This document shows positions 20,304 to 32,456 of a DNA stretch of 64,000 nt, piece after piece; within the stretch, counting starts at the first letter, position 1, and every line of letters begins with the position of its first letter. Source of the stretch: Lyophyllum atratum (lineage: Eukaryota; Basidiomycota; Agaricomycetes; Agaricales; Lyophyllaceae); assembly GCA_014905825.1 (NCBI GenBank), contig JACGCN010000028.1, forward strand, positions 558,001 through 622,000, in the 5' to 3' direction. Position numbers and translations under genes: made by a program. The notes below the pieces were generated by a model. The model was not told the DNA's origin. It searched no databases and saw only the letters and a list, made by a program, of their open reading frames with translations.

Positions 20304-21268
20304 ATGACCTCTTCCATCTCTAGTCAATCCCATTCAAGTTGGTACGACGGGACGAATCTTACCATCCCCGAATACCTCCGCTCGGCCGCCCTCAACCCTC
20401 CTACACGCGTCCCACTCACCCCTGAGCAACTCAAATCCTATGTCCGCAAGTACGTCCACTACGTGCAGCTTGCAGAGGAACAGGACGAGGCTATGCGGGG
20501 TGATCCTGCCCAGATTCCTGCGGCCTACGCCCAAGCCATGGAGATATTGGCTCGAGAACAGCGGAGTAAGAAATCCATTGCGCTGTGTACCTACGCGGAC
20601 ATCCACGCTACGCTCGACGATTTGGCTGAAAAGTGCAAGAGAACGCCGAGGACGTTTGTGGAGTGCGTGCAGTACTCGTGTCTTTTTTTCAATGCATACG
20701 ATTGCTCACCTACCGTCCGCAGCCGTATCTTATACTCTCCGCATACGCGTTGAATTACGTGCTGCTTATGAAGGATCACGTTCTCCGCCATCCTACCAGG
20801 GCGAAGGACGATGTCCTTAAAGTCATCAGGATGGCCAACGAACGCCTTGCTCGGTAAGCTGCTCAAACCAATTTCGATTCGCCTTATTCTTACGACCTTG
20901 TTTGTGGCAGTATGGATGTGGACACACGCGGTCAATGGGAGGGTGCCTCTTTGAATGAGACTCCTCAAACGATCGTGCTCATCCCCCACTCGCGGCGCGG
21001 GAACCTCCAGACAGTGACTCCGGATCATATTATTATGTGGCGGGCCAACCCCCCACTCCTCGTCGGCATCGGCTTCATGAACAAATCGTCGGACAATCCC
21101 TACGAGGCCGAGAACGGTGTGTTTTTCGTTAGAGACTTCCTTACAGGGGCACGGGGATCTAGCCATTTCGAGGTTCAGTTTGAAAACAGCGGCGAAGATA
21201 TTTTTCCTTTCTCGCCTGACCAGCTGTTTGAGCTCATTAAGGACGCAGGCTACGTCCGCGTGCAATGA
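20304..21268 (+). CDS. Unknown protein, tandem paralogue A
   Basis: Three exons (20304-20666, 20723-20853, 20911-21268) with 56- and 57-bp introns give 283 residues. The start fits paralogue B: both have GCAATG followed by a Ser-rich SxSSQSH opening. Visible blocks are DLTIPEY-like NLTIPEYLRSAA, KYVHYVQLAEEQDEAMRGDP, IPAAYAQAMEILAREQ, LCTYADIHATLDDLAEKC, LILSAYALNYVLLMKDHVLR, VIRMANERLAR, then a C-terminal half with RGQWEGASLNET, VGIGFMNKSSDN, NGVFFVRDF and SGEDIFPFSPDQLFELI. It is mostly helical, with no signal peptide or membrane span. No family recognised. Reading through the first intron would end the protein early (PHTR stop), so splicing is required here, unlike in B. Confidence 0.65.
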
Positions 21269-21533
21269 GCTCCTTGAAGAGGTGGTAATCTGACGACCGC
21301 CTATCCTCATGTATTAAATTGTTTGTCATCCGAACTGTTTGTCAACCTGTATTCATACCATCTGTTGCCTTGTAAAGTTAATGTAAAGCCTTCTCGAATC
21401 TTGACTGTAGTGTCGGGACAGGGCAGTACTGGAGTAGTACTGGCCAGCTTCGCTTAGCCACCAAACAATCAACAATGCCAGAACCCTTAAATAGTTTGTG
21501 AACCCAACCCCTCTGTACAACATTCCCCACGCA

Positions 21534-22568
21534 ATGCCCCCTTCTAGATCTGTCTCCAGTCAATCCCACCGTGCTGGGTACGATGGCGCAGATCTGACCA
21601 TCCCTGAGTACGGCCGCTGGGCCGCGGCCAATCGTCCACGACGCGTCCGCTTCACCTCTGAGCAACTCGAGTTCTATGTCAGCAAGTACGTCCACTACGT
21701 GCAGCTTGCGGAGGCACAAGACGACGCTATGCGGGGTGATCCTGCCCAGATTCCTGCGGCCTACGCCCAAGCCATGGAGACATTGGCTCTAGAACAGCAG
21801 AGTAAGAAATCCATTGGGCTGTGTACCTACGCGGACATCCACGCTACGCTTGACGATTTGGCTCGGAAGTGCGAGCGAACGCTGAGGACGTTTGAGGAGT
21901 GCGTGCAGTCGTGTCTTTTTTTCCATGCATACGATTGCTCACCTACCGTCCGCAGCCGCATTCTACTCTCCGCATACGCGTTGAATTACGTGCTGCTTAT
22001 GAAGGATCACGTTCTCCGCCATCCTACTAGGTTTCAGGAGGATGCCCTCAAAGTCATCAGGATGGCTAACGAACGGCTCGCTAGGTAAGCTGCTCAAATC
22101 GCTTTCGATTTGCCTCATGCTTACGATTTCGTTTATGGCAGTTTGGATTTAACCACCCGCGGTCAATGGGAGGATGCCTCTTCGGATGAGGCTCAATGGG
22201 AGGATGCCTCTCCGGATGAGACTCAATGGAAGGATGCCTCTTCGCATGAGACTCCTCAAACCATCGAGCTCATCCCCCGCTCTCTGCGCGGGAACCTCCA
22301 GCCAGTAACCTCGGATCAGCTTCAGGCGTGGCTGAATAACCTTCCCCTCTTGGTCGGTGTCGGCTTCATGGACAAATCGTCGGACAGCCTCTACGAGACC
22401 AAGAATGGTGTGTTTTTTGTGAAAGACTTCGTTAAATCGGCGCGCGGGGGAGATCATTTCGACGTTCAGTTTGAAAGCAGTGGCGAGGATATCTTTCCTT
22501 TCTCGCCGGACGAGCTGTTCGAGATGATTGAGACAGCGGACCACGTCCGTGTGGAAGAAGCTCCTTAG
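21534..22568 (+). CDS. Unknown protein, tandem paralogue B
   Basis: A head-to-tail duplicate of the gene just upstream, with about 265 bases between the coding parts. Two exons (21534-22084 and 22142-22568) give 325 residues if the first intron of A is not removed. That sequence (21903-21955, still with GTGCAG and CCGCAG ends) is open here and restores the frame after a 2-base loss in the next exon. Splicing it would put LLSAYALNYVLLMKDHVLRH out of frame. The C-terminal half carries three copies of a 30-base unit (QWEDASSDEA-type) where A has one. The remaining blocks match A closely (GVFFVKDF, SGEDIFPFSPDELFEMI). The function is unknown; both are probably expressed given the clean second introns. 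Confidence 0.6.
22164..22253 (+). repeat. 3 x 30-bp coding minisatellite in paralogue B
   Basis: Three adjacent 30-base units starting CAATGGGAGGATGCCTC encode QWEDAS-x-DE/HE-T/A. Paralogue A has one unit. The array keeps the frame. Confidence 0.85.
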
Positions 22569-23258
22569 GTCGTATCCTGACGACTGCCTATTCTCTTGTA
22601 CGAAATCGTTTGTCACCCAAACTGTCTGTCATTATGTTTTCATACCGTCTACTGGCCTGTAAAGTATATGCAAAATATTTTTTAACATCTTGTGACGCGG
22701 CGTGAGCCATGAAGGGCCTTGCCATTATCGGACAGAAATATTTAATTGTCTTCGATTGGGTGATGATATAGTGATAGTGAAGGGAGTGGCCAGCTTCGCT
22801 TTAGCCGCCACCACAGGTATTTTGTTGAACCAACGAACTTGTCTTCAAACTTTTGCCAGTACAAGCCATGATGAATCTCCGACGACGCAGTACATGGGCA
22901 ACTTAGACTTCCAACAAGTCCAACATCAAGACCCCTGTGTTGGGAGCACTGCTCATTCCTTTAGTACTCTGACTCCCTGTCCGCGCTCCATCTTTGGCAC
23001 GCGTGGACTCATCTTACCACTGATCACTGACTTCCACCACTCTCTCCTCTCTCCATTCTCTCTATCATATAAGTAAGTCTTGCCGACCAAAGAGAACTTG
23101 CGGGAAATTCATGGGCAGATACTTACCACAGCTTACCACTCGACGATGGGACGCGCGGTGGGTTTTGTTCAGGACGCACACGCCCGCAAAAGAAGGCACA
23201 CACAAGTCATGCGACAGCGTGCTTCTATCACCTCATTTGAGGAACATATTCGCAACTA
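22569..23258. other. Intergenic, no gene seen
   Basis: Lies between paralogue B and the chromate transporter. A frame at 22702-23076 has no features of a real gene. Confidence 0.45.
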
Positions 23259-24981
23259 ATGTCGAAGCTTATATCCTTTCCCGGTGAGCTCTACAGCTGC
23301 CTTTTTGCGATGTCGTTCAACATCTCTCTGATATCTTCCGTCCTGCAGCACCTCCGACGCTCTCGCCGAAACAGTATCAATGCTCTCCTAGAGCGTGCAC
23401 CCTACGAGGCCAACACCTCTACACTGCCAGCTCGCTTAGTAGACGTCTTCCTCCGCACCTACGACATGGGCTTCACATCCTTCGGTGGCCCACCCGTTCA
23501 CTTCCACATCTTCCATCGCAGATTCGTAGATGGCCTCGGAAAGACCCCGTGTGTCAACGAAGAAGCGGTGAGTCCACGCCTGCCAGTCCTGAAACCCTAA
23601 GTTCTGAACGATGCAGGAAATCTTAGTACCAGGAGTGACCCAGGCTCTTCCCGGGCCCGCATCTACGAAGATGCTCTTCAACATCGCACACATCCATGCT
23701 GGTCTCCTCCCCGCGATCTTCGTCTTTCTGCTGTGGTCCCTCCCCGGCGCGATAGCGATGTACGGCTTCTCCCTTGGTGTGCAACGTATTGGGGAGACCC
23801 TACCTAGCCCAGCATATGCCTTCCTGTCCGGCCTTAATGCGGCAACTGTCGGACTCATCGCGTTAGCTGCTGTTCAGCTCGCGAGGAAAGCCATCGCGGA
23901 CCCGCTGACGCGGTTTTTGGTTGTGTTCGGGGGTTGTGCGGGGTTGTGCTACACGGCGCTGTGGTATTTCCCCGTGCTCCTCGCGTTTGCGGGTTTCGTT
24001 ACTGCACTTTGGGATCTGTTGGGCCGACCGCGGTACCTGCGTTGGAAAATCGATCAAGCAGAACGAAGACGTCTGCCCCGAGTTCCCCTTCTAGAGTTGG
24101 AAGCTGGTGTGGAAACGGTGAACGTTCCCATGGAGGATATGGAGCCTAGGCCTGTTGCTGCGACCGAGGCTCGAGAAAACGAGATTGTTCATAGAAGGCC
24201 TACCACTGCAGCCCCTCCGCTCCCAGAAGCACCAGCACCCACCATCGAGCCCTCCCAGGTCGACATATCCGCCCACACCATCCCCATCAAACTTGGCCTC
24301 TCCCTCCTCCTCACCTTCCTCCTCACATTCGCAGCGTTCATATCTCTGCGCAGCGCCCTGCACCCCACCCCGCTCCTCCTCGCGCTCTTTAAGAACATAT
24401 TCCTCGCGGGCACCATCATCTTCGGCGGCGGCCCCGTCGTCATCCCTCTCCTCCGCGACTACGTCGTCGCACCAGGCTGGGTCTCCCCGCGCGACTTCCT
24501 CCTCGGCCTCGCCGTCATCCAAGCCATGCCCGGGCCCAACTTCAACTTCGCCGTGTACCTAGGTGCTCTAGCAGTCGCAGGCGGATCGGTCCCGACATTC
24601 GTCGGCGCGCTCCTTGGGTTCCTCGGGATCTTCGCCCCGGGGCTGTGGCTCTCCGTCGGGTTCCAAAGTGTATGGCGGACTTTGCGGAAGCGCAGAGTGG
24701 TGGCGAGCGCGTTGAGAGGTATCAACGCGGCGGCTGTCGGGATCGTCTTCACCGCTGTGTACAGGCTCTGGGAGATCGGATACCTGACGCCTGTGGGGAG
24801 TCAGGGTACGAGTTTGGGACAGCAGCCGTGGTGGGTGGTGGTGGCGGCCAGTACGTTTACGGCGGTGGAAGGGTTTGGGGTGCCGCCGCCTGTGGCGATA
24901 TTGATGGGGGGAGTGGCGGGGTTGGGGTGGTGGGGTGTTGTTGGGAGGCAGTCTGGGTCGGTGATCATCGAGGGTATATAG
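23259..24981 (+). CDS. Chromate transporter (CHR family)
   Basis: Two exons (23259-23567, 23617-24981; 49-bp intron) give 557 residues. This is a two-domain CHR-family membrane protein, a proton-driven efflux carrier for chromate or related oxyanions in the family. Each half shows the family hallmark: FTSFGGPPVHFHIFHRRFVD and LPGPASTKM in the first, FGGGPVVIPLLRDYVV and QAMPGPNFNFAVYLG in the second. About ten to twelve hydrophobic segments are visible, with a central hydrophilic Glu/Pro-rich linker near residues 255-315. An internal Met at 23310 is an equally good start. No neighbour explains its regulation. Confidence 0.92.
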
Positions 24982-25357
24982 GGAGTTGCGTCGTATCTTG
25001 AGCTGCAGCTCGGGGTCACACCCAGATTTTCCGAGAGGTGGAGGCGATGGGTAGAACAATTGAGGGCAGCACGTATCCTGACTTATCCCAAGCCTTGACA
25101 ATCAGCTTATCATTTCCACGAGATAGCCCTTTATCTCTGACTTCATGTGATGATTGAGAGGCTAAGGCGAGAATAGTGCGGTTCAATTTCGGCTACAGAG
25201 GGGTACGGGGAAGTACTACATACGGTACCATAGAAAATCAGGATGCACCTCTTCTGGAGGTGATGACACACTCCCACGCTGTCCGCATCACGAAAACCAA
25301 AAATTGGTGCCGGCTCTCCACCGTCACTGGACATTACCGTTGTCCGAGCTCTACAAA
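24982..25357. other. Intergenic promoter region of TOM70
   Basis: About 375 bases between the chromate transporter stop and the TOM70 start. No gene or clear motif. Confidence 0.4.
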
Positions 25358-27916
25358 ATGGCGTCCTCCACCCCCGAAACCACGACTCTCTTCGAACGCG
25401 CCCAGACCTTCGTCTCAGAGAACAAGCGCGCCGTTCTTCTCGGTACAGCCGCCGTCCTCGCTGTTGGCGGTGTCGCCTATTACGCGGCTACCTCTTCACG
25501 GCCACAAGGGCTCGGCGATGTGGAGAAGGGAGGACGAAAGGAGAAGAAGAACAAGAAGAGCAGCAAGGGGTCCAAGAAGAAGAAGACCGTGAAGGACGCG
25601 GATGGCCCGATTCTGGAGGAGCGGGAACGGCCGAAGGCCCATGTCGAGGACGATGCATTGGGTGAGTCGCAACATGTAGTGCACGACGGGAGTGCTAACT
25701 GTTGTGTATGTCGAGTAGCGGACACGCCACTGACAGCAGACCAGATCGCTGCCATGTCTGACGAGGTACGTGCTGCTGTGTCTTGGTTGGGAGTTTACAC
25801 CAACCTGACGTCGGGCGTGCAGGAACGGAGTAGGCTTGCAGCAGCCTTCAAAGAAAAGGGAAACGCCGCGTACAAGGAGCGCCGCTTTGCCCATGCAGCC
25901 GTGATGTACACCCGTGCTATTGAAGTCACGCCCAAGCCCGAACCAGTCTTCTACAGCAACCGCGCGGCATGTGTGTTCCTTCAATTCTCACCAGATATAC
26001 AATTCCTGACTTATTATCCTCAGGTTACGTGAACATGCAACCTCCACAGCATGCCCTGGTCGTGGAAGATTGTGACGCGGCGCTCAAGCTCGACTCGAAC
26101 TATGTCAAGGCCCTCAACCGACGTGCCATTGCCCTTGAGGGTCTCGAACGGTATGAGGAGGCGTTACATGGTGCGTACCGACCCTTTTGCGTATTTTGAA
26201 ATGGGCGCCAATGTCGCATTTCTAGACTTCACGGCAGCCACCATCCTGGACAAATTCGCGAACCAGGCCACGGCTCAGGCCGTCGAACGCGTCCTCCAAA
26301 AGCTTGCAACAAAAAAAGCTGCAGAGATCCTCGCTGTACGTATATTCCCACCTTTCCTCCCTTCCCGCCTTATCCAATATCGCAGACTCGCGAGCCGCGC
26401 CTCCCCTCCTTCACCTTCATCTCGGCCTACTTCGCCGCCTTCCGGCCCCGTGCGTATTCTCGCCCTCCCGATGCACCTATCAAAACATAGAAACTGATCA
26501 TAAATGAACTTATGTCACAGGCGCACACCCCACCCTCCCCGAAAACCCCTCAACAGGCGACGAGACGCTGCTTCTCGCCCTGCAGGCCCTCGACGCGGCA
26601 GACTACGCCCATGCCGTCACGCTGGTGAACGAGTCAATCGAGCAGGGTATCTCGTGGGATGAGGGCCGTGCGGAGGCTCTTAACCTCCGCGGGACGTTTA
26701 AGTGCGTCGAGCCTATCCCTCGCCTTATAAGTCCTGCTAATGCATTAACAGGTTCCTCACTGGCGACGTCCCTGGCGCGCAGACGGACCTGATGTCCTCG
26801 CTGGAGGTGCTCCCGGGCTTCACGCAGAGCCTCGTCAAGCTTGCGAGTGTGCATATGGAGCAGGGAAATCCTCAGGAAGCGTTTAAGTGCTTTGACGACG
26901 CGATTAAGGTCGATGAGAAGGACCCGGATATTTATTATCATCGTGGACAGGGTGAGTGTTTTCTGGCTTGATTGTATGACATCACTGGCTCTGTTCCTAC
27001 TGCTCGGTTTTGGCTGGTGTTCGGCCCTTCATGATCTTCCCTTCCTTTCCGACGCGCATATACTCTACCCTCTTTTGGGAAGCTTTCTACCCACTTGTAC
27101 CTTCCTATCCTCTCAACGCTTATCATTGCTCATTCCCATATGAACACCGGCTGACATCGCACCTCCTACAGTCCTCTTCATCATGAACGAGTTCGGCCAG
27201 GCGGCCGAGAACTACACCAAGTCGACCGAGCTCGACGACACCTTCGTCTTCACACACATCCAGCTCGCGGTCGCGCAGTACAAGTCCGGCAACCTCGCGA
27301 ACAGCATGGCTACCTTCCGGCGAACACTCAAGGCCTTCCCCCAGCGCAGCGAGCCGCACAACTACTAGTACGTCTCATCCCACTCTCGAGCTTGTGGATG
27401 CGATATCAATGCCCATTTACCTGTAGCGGCGAGCTCCTCTTGGATCAGCAGCGCTACGAAGACGCTGTCGAGAAGTTCGAACGCGCCGTCGAGCTGGAGA
27501 AGCTCAAGACCCCGCCAAACGTCCTTCCTCTCGTGAACAAGGGCCTCGCCCTCTACCAATGGAAGCAAGACATCGGCGCGGCCGAGAGATGCTGTGCGGA
27601 GGCGTTGCGCATCGACCCGGAGTGCGAGGCGGCAGTGGCGACGCTGGCGCAGCTCAGCCTCCAGCAGAGCAAGATCAAGGAGGCGGTGGAGTACTTTGGG
27701 AGGCAGGCGGAGCTGGCGAGGAGTGAGCCGGAGTTGGTGAATGCGTTGACGTATCAGTATGTGAGTGTGCTTTCTTTTCTGTTGCTTTCGTGTAGTTGGG
27801 AAAAAAAGATGCTGATGTGGGGATGTGTGTTGCAGGCATCGACGTCGCAAGTCGAGTTCCTCAAGAATTACCCGGAGATGGCGGCGCAGCTGACGGCGCT
27901 TGCACGGGGGATGTAA
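25358..27916 (+). CDS. TOM70: Mitochondrial import receptor TOM70
   Basis: An outer-membrane receptor that takes up chaperone-bound carrier preproteins. The start is the ATG in CTACAAAATGGC; an in-frame ATG 18 codons upstream adds an unlikely leader. The N-terminus has one membrane segment (RAVLLGTAAVLAVGGVAYYA, about residues 24-43), then a Lys-rich cytosolic stretch and a helix rich in TPR motifs: FKEKGNAAYKERRFAHAAVM, YVKALNRRAIALEGLERYEE, AEALNLRGTFKFLTGDVPGA, VKLASVHMEQGNPQEAFKCF, IMNEFGQAAENYTKSTELDD, YGELLLDQQRYEDAVEKFER, ALYQWKQDIGAAERCCAEAL, and ends MAAQLTALARGM. At least seven short introns interrupt it. The first TPR cluster corresponds to the Hsp70/Hsp90 clamp. Confidence 0.93.
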
Positions 27917-28255
27917 TTCATTCACCCATACTTGAACCTGTCCGGGTATTAGTTTGCCCACCCTAGACGATGATGGAGTAATCCAGGAGTTCCATAGCCG
28001 CCACCACTAGGTACCTGCCTTTGCCATTGGTTCCCCCACCGAAAAGCTTTTCATGATCAGGCCACTATAAACGCTCTTTTCTACTACTTAAAATACTTAC
28101 ACACTGTTTATTATCCACCCTATTTTGAGTACCTACCTTCCTCGCACCTCATCTCAATTGATTTCTGGTTCCATGCGAGCGCTTTTGGGTCGAGGGGGGT
28201 CCCTTGTTCAATAGGTGAGCACGAGGTTGAAGGCGGATGGGAATCCGATTCAGAT
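27917..28255. other. Convergent intergenic region
   Basis: The 3' ends of TOM70 and the GH43 gene face each other here. Nothing else seen. Confidence 0.45.
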
Positions 28256-30576
28256 TTAAGGTGTCGATGGAATTGGCGTGGATGATGTGGGCTCTGTCAA
28301 CGGCGGCACGCTCGGCGTCTGCTTACAGTACTTGAAGTCGGCCGGGACGAGGCTTGGCCTCCCATTGCCGGCGTTGTAGATGCCGAATGAAGCGCCTTTG
28401 AAGAAGAAACCTCTGCGGAGTTGGTGAGGAACACACACCGATCCAATGATCGCCTAGGTAGCATAAACCTACCCAGCTGGCGCGACGGAAAGGGCGGCGC
28501 TGTCAATCGTGGCTGGGAACGTGAAATTCGCGTCGTTGCCTTCGGCATAGCCCAACATGTACGAAGTGGGGTTGGCAACGATTTGGAGGCGGACGGGCGC
28601 ATCTGGTGTAGCGAGCTTATACCGGACAACCTGGCTCATTCATCAACACACAAGCATCAAAACATCCCAAGACCAGTCGACTCTCTCACCGTCGTGACCG
28701 TAGAATTCGCAGTCGTCAACGCCCAAGGCCCCACCTGCGTTGCCTGCACAATGGTCCTTACCACTATGAACCGCCCTCCCCCTCCTTCCCCACCAGCCAC
28801 TCCGATCTCGTTGTGCAGCTGATCCCCGTAATATATGGTCACACCCGCCTCCGTCAGGTTATCCCTTGGGACGAACCCGTCCAGACGCGTCTCGAACGTC
28901 TCCGTGTACGAGGTCTGCTTTCGCAGGATGAGCGCCGCGCTGTCTCTGTCCCCGGGCGCGTATGCGTTTCCGGATAGACGGAGATAGCCTCGGCGGGCTG
29001 TGAGGGAGTGGAAGGCCTTGTAGGGAGTGCGTATGAAGTAGAATGAGGAGTCGAGGCTGTGGGATGTGAAGGCGTTGTTGTATGGGGCGAGCGGGGATAT
29101 GTCTTGCAGGACGGAGGGAAGGTGCTCGGTTAGGGGAAGACCGTTGTTGAAGACGGGCCAGCCGGCATCCCAGGTTATGGGGAACAGGAAGGTCTCGCGC
29201 CCTGATGGGGGGTACTCGAATAAGTGGGTGTGGAGAGGAATTGCGACCAGGATGTGGGCTTACCGAGCTGGATATGGCTGAAATTCTGTCCTTGTGGGCG
29301 GACGCCGAGCGCGACACCCCACCATCGCCCGTCAGCGCCTTGCACGATGTCTGCATGCCCTGTATCTTGGACGGCGTTCGACAGATCCGCGCCGTTGAAC
29401 AGGATTGGGTTACTGGGGTTGCTTTCCCATGGCCCGGATGGGGAGGGACCGCGCTGGATAGTCGCTCGATGATGAACGTCCGTGCCGCCTACGAGGGGAG
29501 AGAACTTGTCAGCTTTGAAGGGTGAATGCTACTGTTACATGTACCTTCTGCAATCAATAGGTAGTACGTCCCGTTGACGAGATAAATGTGCGGACTCTCA
29601 GGACGGGCTGAGGAGTTATTTGGAAGTGTGCCGGCGAATATCCTCTCTGCTGGAGTGAGGGAGTCACCTGTGGCGAGGTCTATTTTGTTTTGCCATATTC
29701 CTAGGCAAATGGAAGCGGTAAGCAATGCAATTATGCAGAGGTAAACCGACTTCTCGACAGACCGTATATCTTGTCAATGCTGTTGTTGATCCCAGACCAT
29801 GTGCAGTAAACCTGCGGAAGCACAATTAGCGTTGGGAGTTTCCTAGAAGTGGACTCGAGACTAACATCACCATTCTTATCCCAGAAAAGGTCCGCATCAT
29901 AGCCCAAGGAGTCTTGGCCAATAAATCAGCTTTTATACCTTTGAGAGATGAAAACAGTAGGCAGTACCGAGATAGATGGGGTCGCTCCATTTGTTTGAGA
30001 ATATATCCTTCGTCTTCACATAGAAGGAACGCGGGAAAAGGCGAAACTCGGCTAGAGAATCTGAGTACAACCGTGATAGGGAGACCTTTGACTTACTCAC
30101 ATGTATATACATAGCGAGTCGTCGAACTCAGATAGAAGGTGCCGTCGTGATATCTGAGGCCAGGGGCCCAAACACCTATGCACCACATGGGAAGTCTACG
30201 TTGGCTTATCCCAAAGGCTAGTATCGCTAACCTGCATCAGATGGAGTGCCTAACAAGCTCAGCTGAGAGGCCCGGTTCAACGCGTGGCCAATAAGTTTCC
30301 AGTTCACCAGGTCCTTGCTATGGTATATGGGGTGTCCGGGGAAATACTCGAAAGTCGAAGTGGCGATGAAATAATCTGAGCCGACGCGGACAACACTAGG
30401 ATCAGGGTTCCATCCAGGGAGTATGGGGTTGATGAGACCATGCGCGAAGGGCACTGTTCGAATGGTTCAAGGACATGTCACGTTAGAGCATTGAGATGAA
30501 TATTCTGCGATGACTGACCGATGAAGAGGATTGTGATAAAACATGTGAGGACAGCAAGTAAAGACCCTGGTGGCAT
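28256..30576 (-). CDS. Secreted GH43 glycoside hydrolase (beta-xylosidase/arabinofuranosidase type)
   Basis: The start at 30576 gives a signal peptide (MPPGSLLAVLTCFITILFIV) interrupted by the first intron. The catalytic five-blade propeller begins LINPILPGWNPDPSVVRVGS, with the general-base Asp in NPDPSV, then YFIATSTFEYFPGHPIYHSK, DLVNWKLIGHALNRASQ, and the general-acid Glu in RPESPHIY. A C-terminal sandwich domain follows (RRGYLRLSGNAYAPGDRDSA, TAGVTIYYG-like and LHNEIGV) ending FFKGASFGIYNAGNGRPSLV. This matches GH43 enzymes that cleave xylose or arabinose from hemicellulose side chains outside the cell. About eight introns. The exact substrate cannot be told from sequence reading. A ~300-bp repeat begins about 180 bases upstream of its start. 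Confidence 0.88.
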
Positions 30577-30752
30577 GACGCCGAGGACCTAAATTTTGAG
30601 AATTCGAGCAGTCGTCATGCACTTATATACCTCGACCATCAAAGTATTGGTGGTCATATGATGATTTCGAAAGGCGGGCCCGGGCCTAATACGAGAAGAG
30701 GAGGCGGCCCGGCAACGGAGAGTTGCAGGAACGATTGGCGGTGCTACCCAGC

Positions 30753-31062
30753 ACAGATGTTCGAAATTGACCCGTCGGGATAGAGCCTGTCGGATGACGT
30801 ATGGGACATTGAAATCCGCAGAAAAAAGACCTCCAAGTTGAAAGCATTGGACACCGAGAGTCTGCCCAGACTATAGTGGCAGCAGCCTCAGGCTCGCGGT
30901 GTAAGTATTACAAGGTACTGCTGCCTAGTTTATGAGGGAAGATATATAGTATAGACTGGACAAAGTCTTCGATACGTCTGCCGTTGTCGATTTCGCGTGC
31001 TGCCACAGATTGAGCATATTGTTGGTGTGGGATTTTTGATTGGATTTTCGGGGCCATGCTTG
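30753..31062 (+). repeat. ~300-bp direct repeat, copy 1
   Basis: Similar to 32904-33192 in the same orientation. Shared blocks include CTGTCGGAT, GACATTGAAAT, CGAGAGTCTGCCCAGA, ACAAGGTACTGCTGCCTAG, TATGAGGGAAGA and GTTGTCGATTTCGCG followed by GCTGCCACAGATTGAGCATA. It lies between the divergent GH43 and F-box genes; the rest of 30577-31484 shows no gene. Not recognised as a known transposon end. Confidence 0.75.
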
Positions 31063-31484
31063 CTTTGATTGTGTTTGGCAATCGCTTGACAAATCAACTT
31101 GGGCTTTCAAGTTGGAGGAAGGGAAGACGAGGGTCTTTTCCTCCGATACATGATTTCAATATATCCTCCTCAGCGCTATATGTCATTTGAATGTACGGTA
31201 AAACATGACTCTTTCCACAGACCACAAAAATAATATCATGTTCCAATCGAGGCGAACACAGATCAAATTCAACACGATAGCAGACTCCATCCGATCTCAT
31301 CCGATCAAGCCAACGTTTCACATTCATTCTCACCATTTGTCCAGGAGATTCCGATTCAAGTAGAAAGGTTCTATAGGTATGTCTACCTCTGGTCAGTGGT
31401 TGTATAATTTGACCCAAATTCCGAGTATCCCTCAATGAACAGGCTCGACTCGAACAACGAATACATTTAAGACCAACGTATCCT

Positions 31485-32456
31485 ATGGCATCCCCGCTCC
31501 ACAGTCAGATCCCCAATGAACTGCTGGCTGAGATCTTCCTGTACTCTGTATGTGTGGAAACAATCAGACTACCACTAGAGAGCCAGGATGGATTTTCACC
31601 ATGGACCCTATGCCGTATCTCCTCTCGATGGCGGCAAGTAGCTCTCTACGAGCCCCGTCTCTGGAACCGTGTCATTGTAGAGTATACAGGAGATATACTC
31701 CCCTCCATACTTATGGCGCATACTGCATTTTCACGCAGCGGGAAATTGCCGTTGGAGCTCACAATATCGGTCCTTGAGGACTCAGAGAAATACGACGATT
31801 TAGTGTTCACGGATCCTATTCTTACCCTCATTACGGTATACTCCACCCGCCTCCGGTTCCTCTCAATAAACATACCTTCATCACAGCTGACGGACACTCT
31901 TTTACACCTTCCGAGCGAATTCTTCCCTTCCCTGGAATCGATACATTTCGGGAATCCCTATGCTCACCGCATTGCAGAGGATGCCATGATATGGTGCAAC
32001 ACCCCTCTTCTTCGTGAGGTTGGTATAGAAAGTGGCACCCATCAGCACCCGACGTTCCCGCTCACCCTCCATCTCCCATGGAGACAGCTCACAACACTCA
32101 AGCTGGCAAATGGCGAATGGGTGCACCCCTCGGTTGCACACGCTGTGGTAGCGCAAACTCCTCAGCTTATACACTACGAGGTCGCGGTCGGGGGTGGACA
32201 TGGCGATAGAGAAGTATACGGCAAGGTCATTGATTACCCCCAAGGATCAATCACCCATCCCAGGCTACGCAAACTCATCGTCCACCCACTTCGTAACTCC
32301 GACTTCGACTTCTTCATTCGGCCACTCGTGCTCCCAGCCCTCACTGAGTTCAACTTCAAGCTGGCATGGTATGGGCGTGATGCATATCAATGGTGCTACG
32401 ACGAGTTCGTGAGGCTTGCGGAACGATCTCAGTTTCAGCTCGAAATCACCCTATGA
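31485..32456 (+). CDS. F-box-like protein 1
   Basis: A single-exon protein of 323 residues. The N-terminus SQIPNELLAEIFLYSV followed by WTLCRISSRWRQVALYEPRL and W is the F-box-like motif seen in many basidiomycete proteins, which links substrates to SKP1-cullin ubiquitin ligases. The remainder has Leu-spaced segments (LTLITVYSTRLRFLSINIPS, FPSLESIHFG, PLLREVGIES, LRKLIVHPLR, LPALTEFNFK), compatible with a degenerate leucine-rich array. It is short compared with the usual 450-600 residues and ends soon after the last repeats. It is bracketed by two ~300-bp direct repeats about 2.1 kb apart. Confidence 0.75.
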   Translation: MASPLHSQIPNELLAEIFLYSVCVETIRLPLESQDGFSPWTLCRISSRWRQVALYEPRLWNRVIVEYTGDILPSILMAHTAFSRSGKLPLELTISVLEDSEKYDDLVFTDPILTLITVYSTRLRFLSINIPSSQLTDTLLHLPSEFFPSLESIHFGNPYAHRIAEDAMIWCNTPLLREVGIESGTHQHPTFPLTLHLPWRQLTTLKLANGEWVHPSVAHAVVAQTPQLIHYEVAVGGGHGDREVYGKVIDYPQGSITHPRLRKLIVHPLRNSDFDFFIRPLVLPALTEFNFKLAWYGRDAYQWCYDEFVRLAERSQFQLEITL

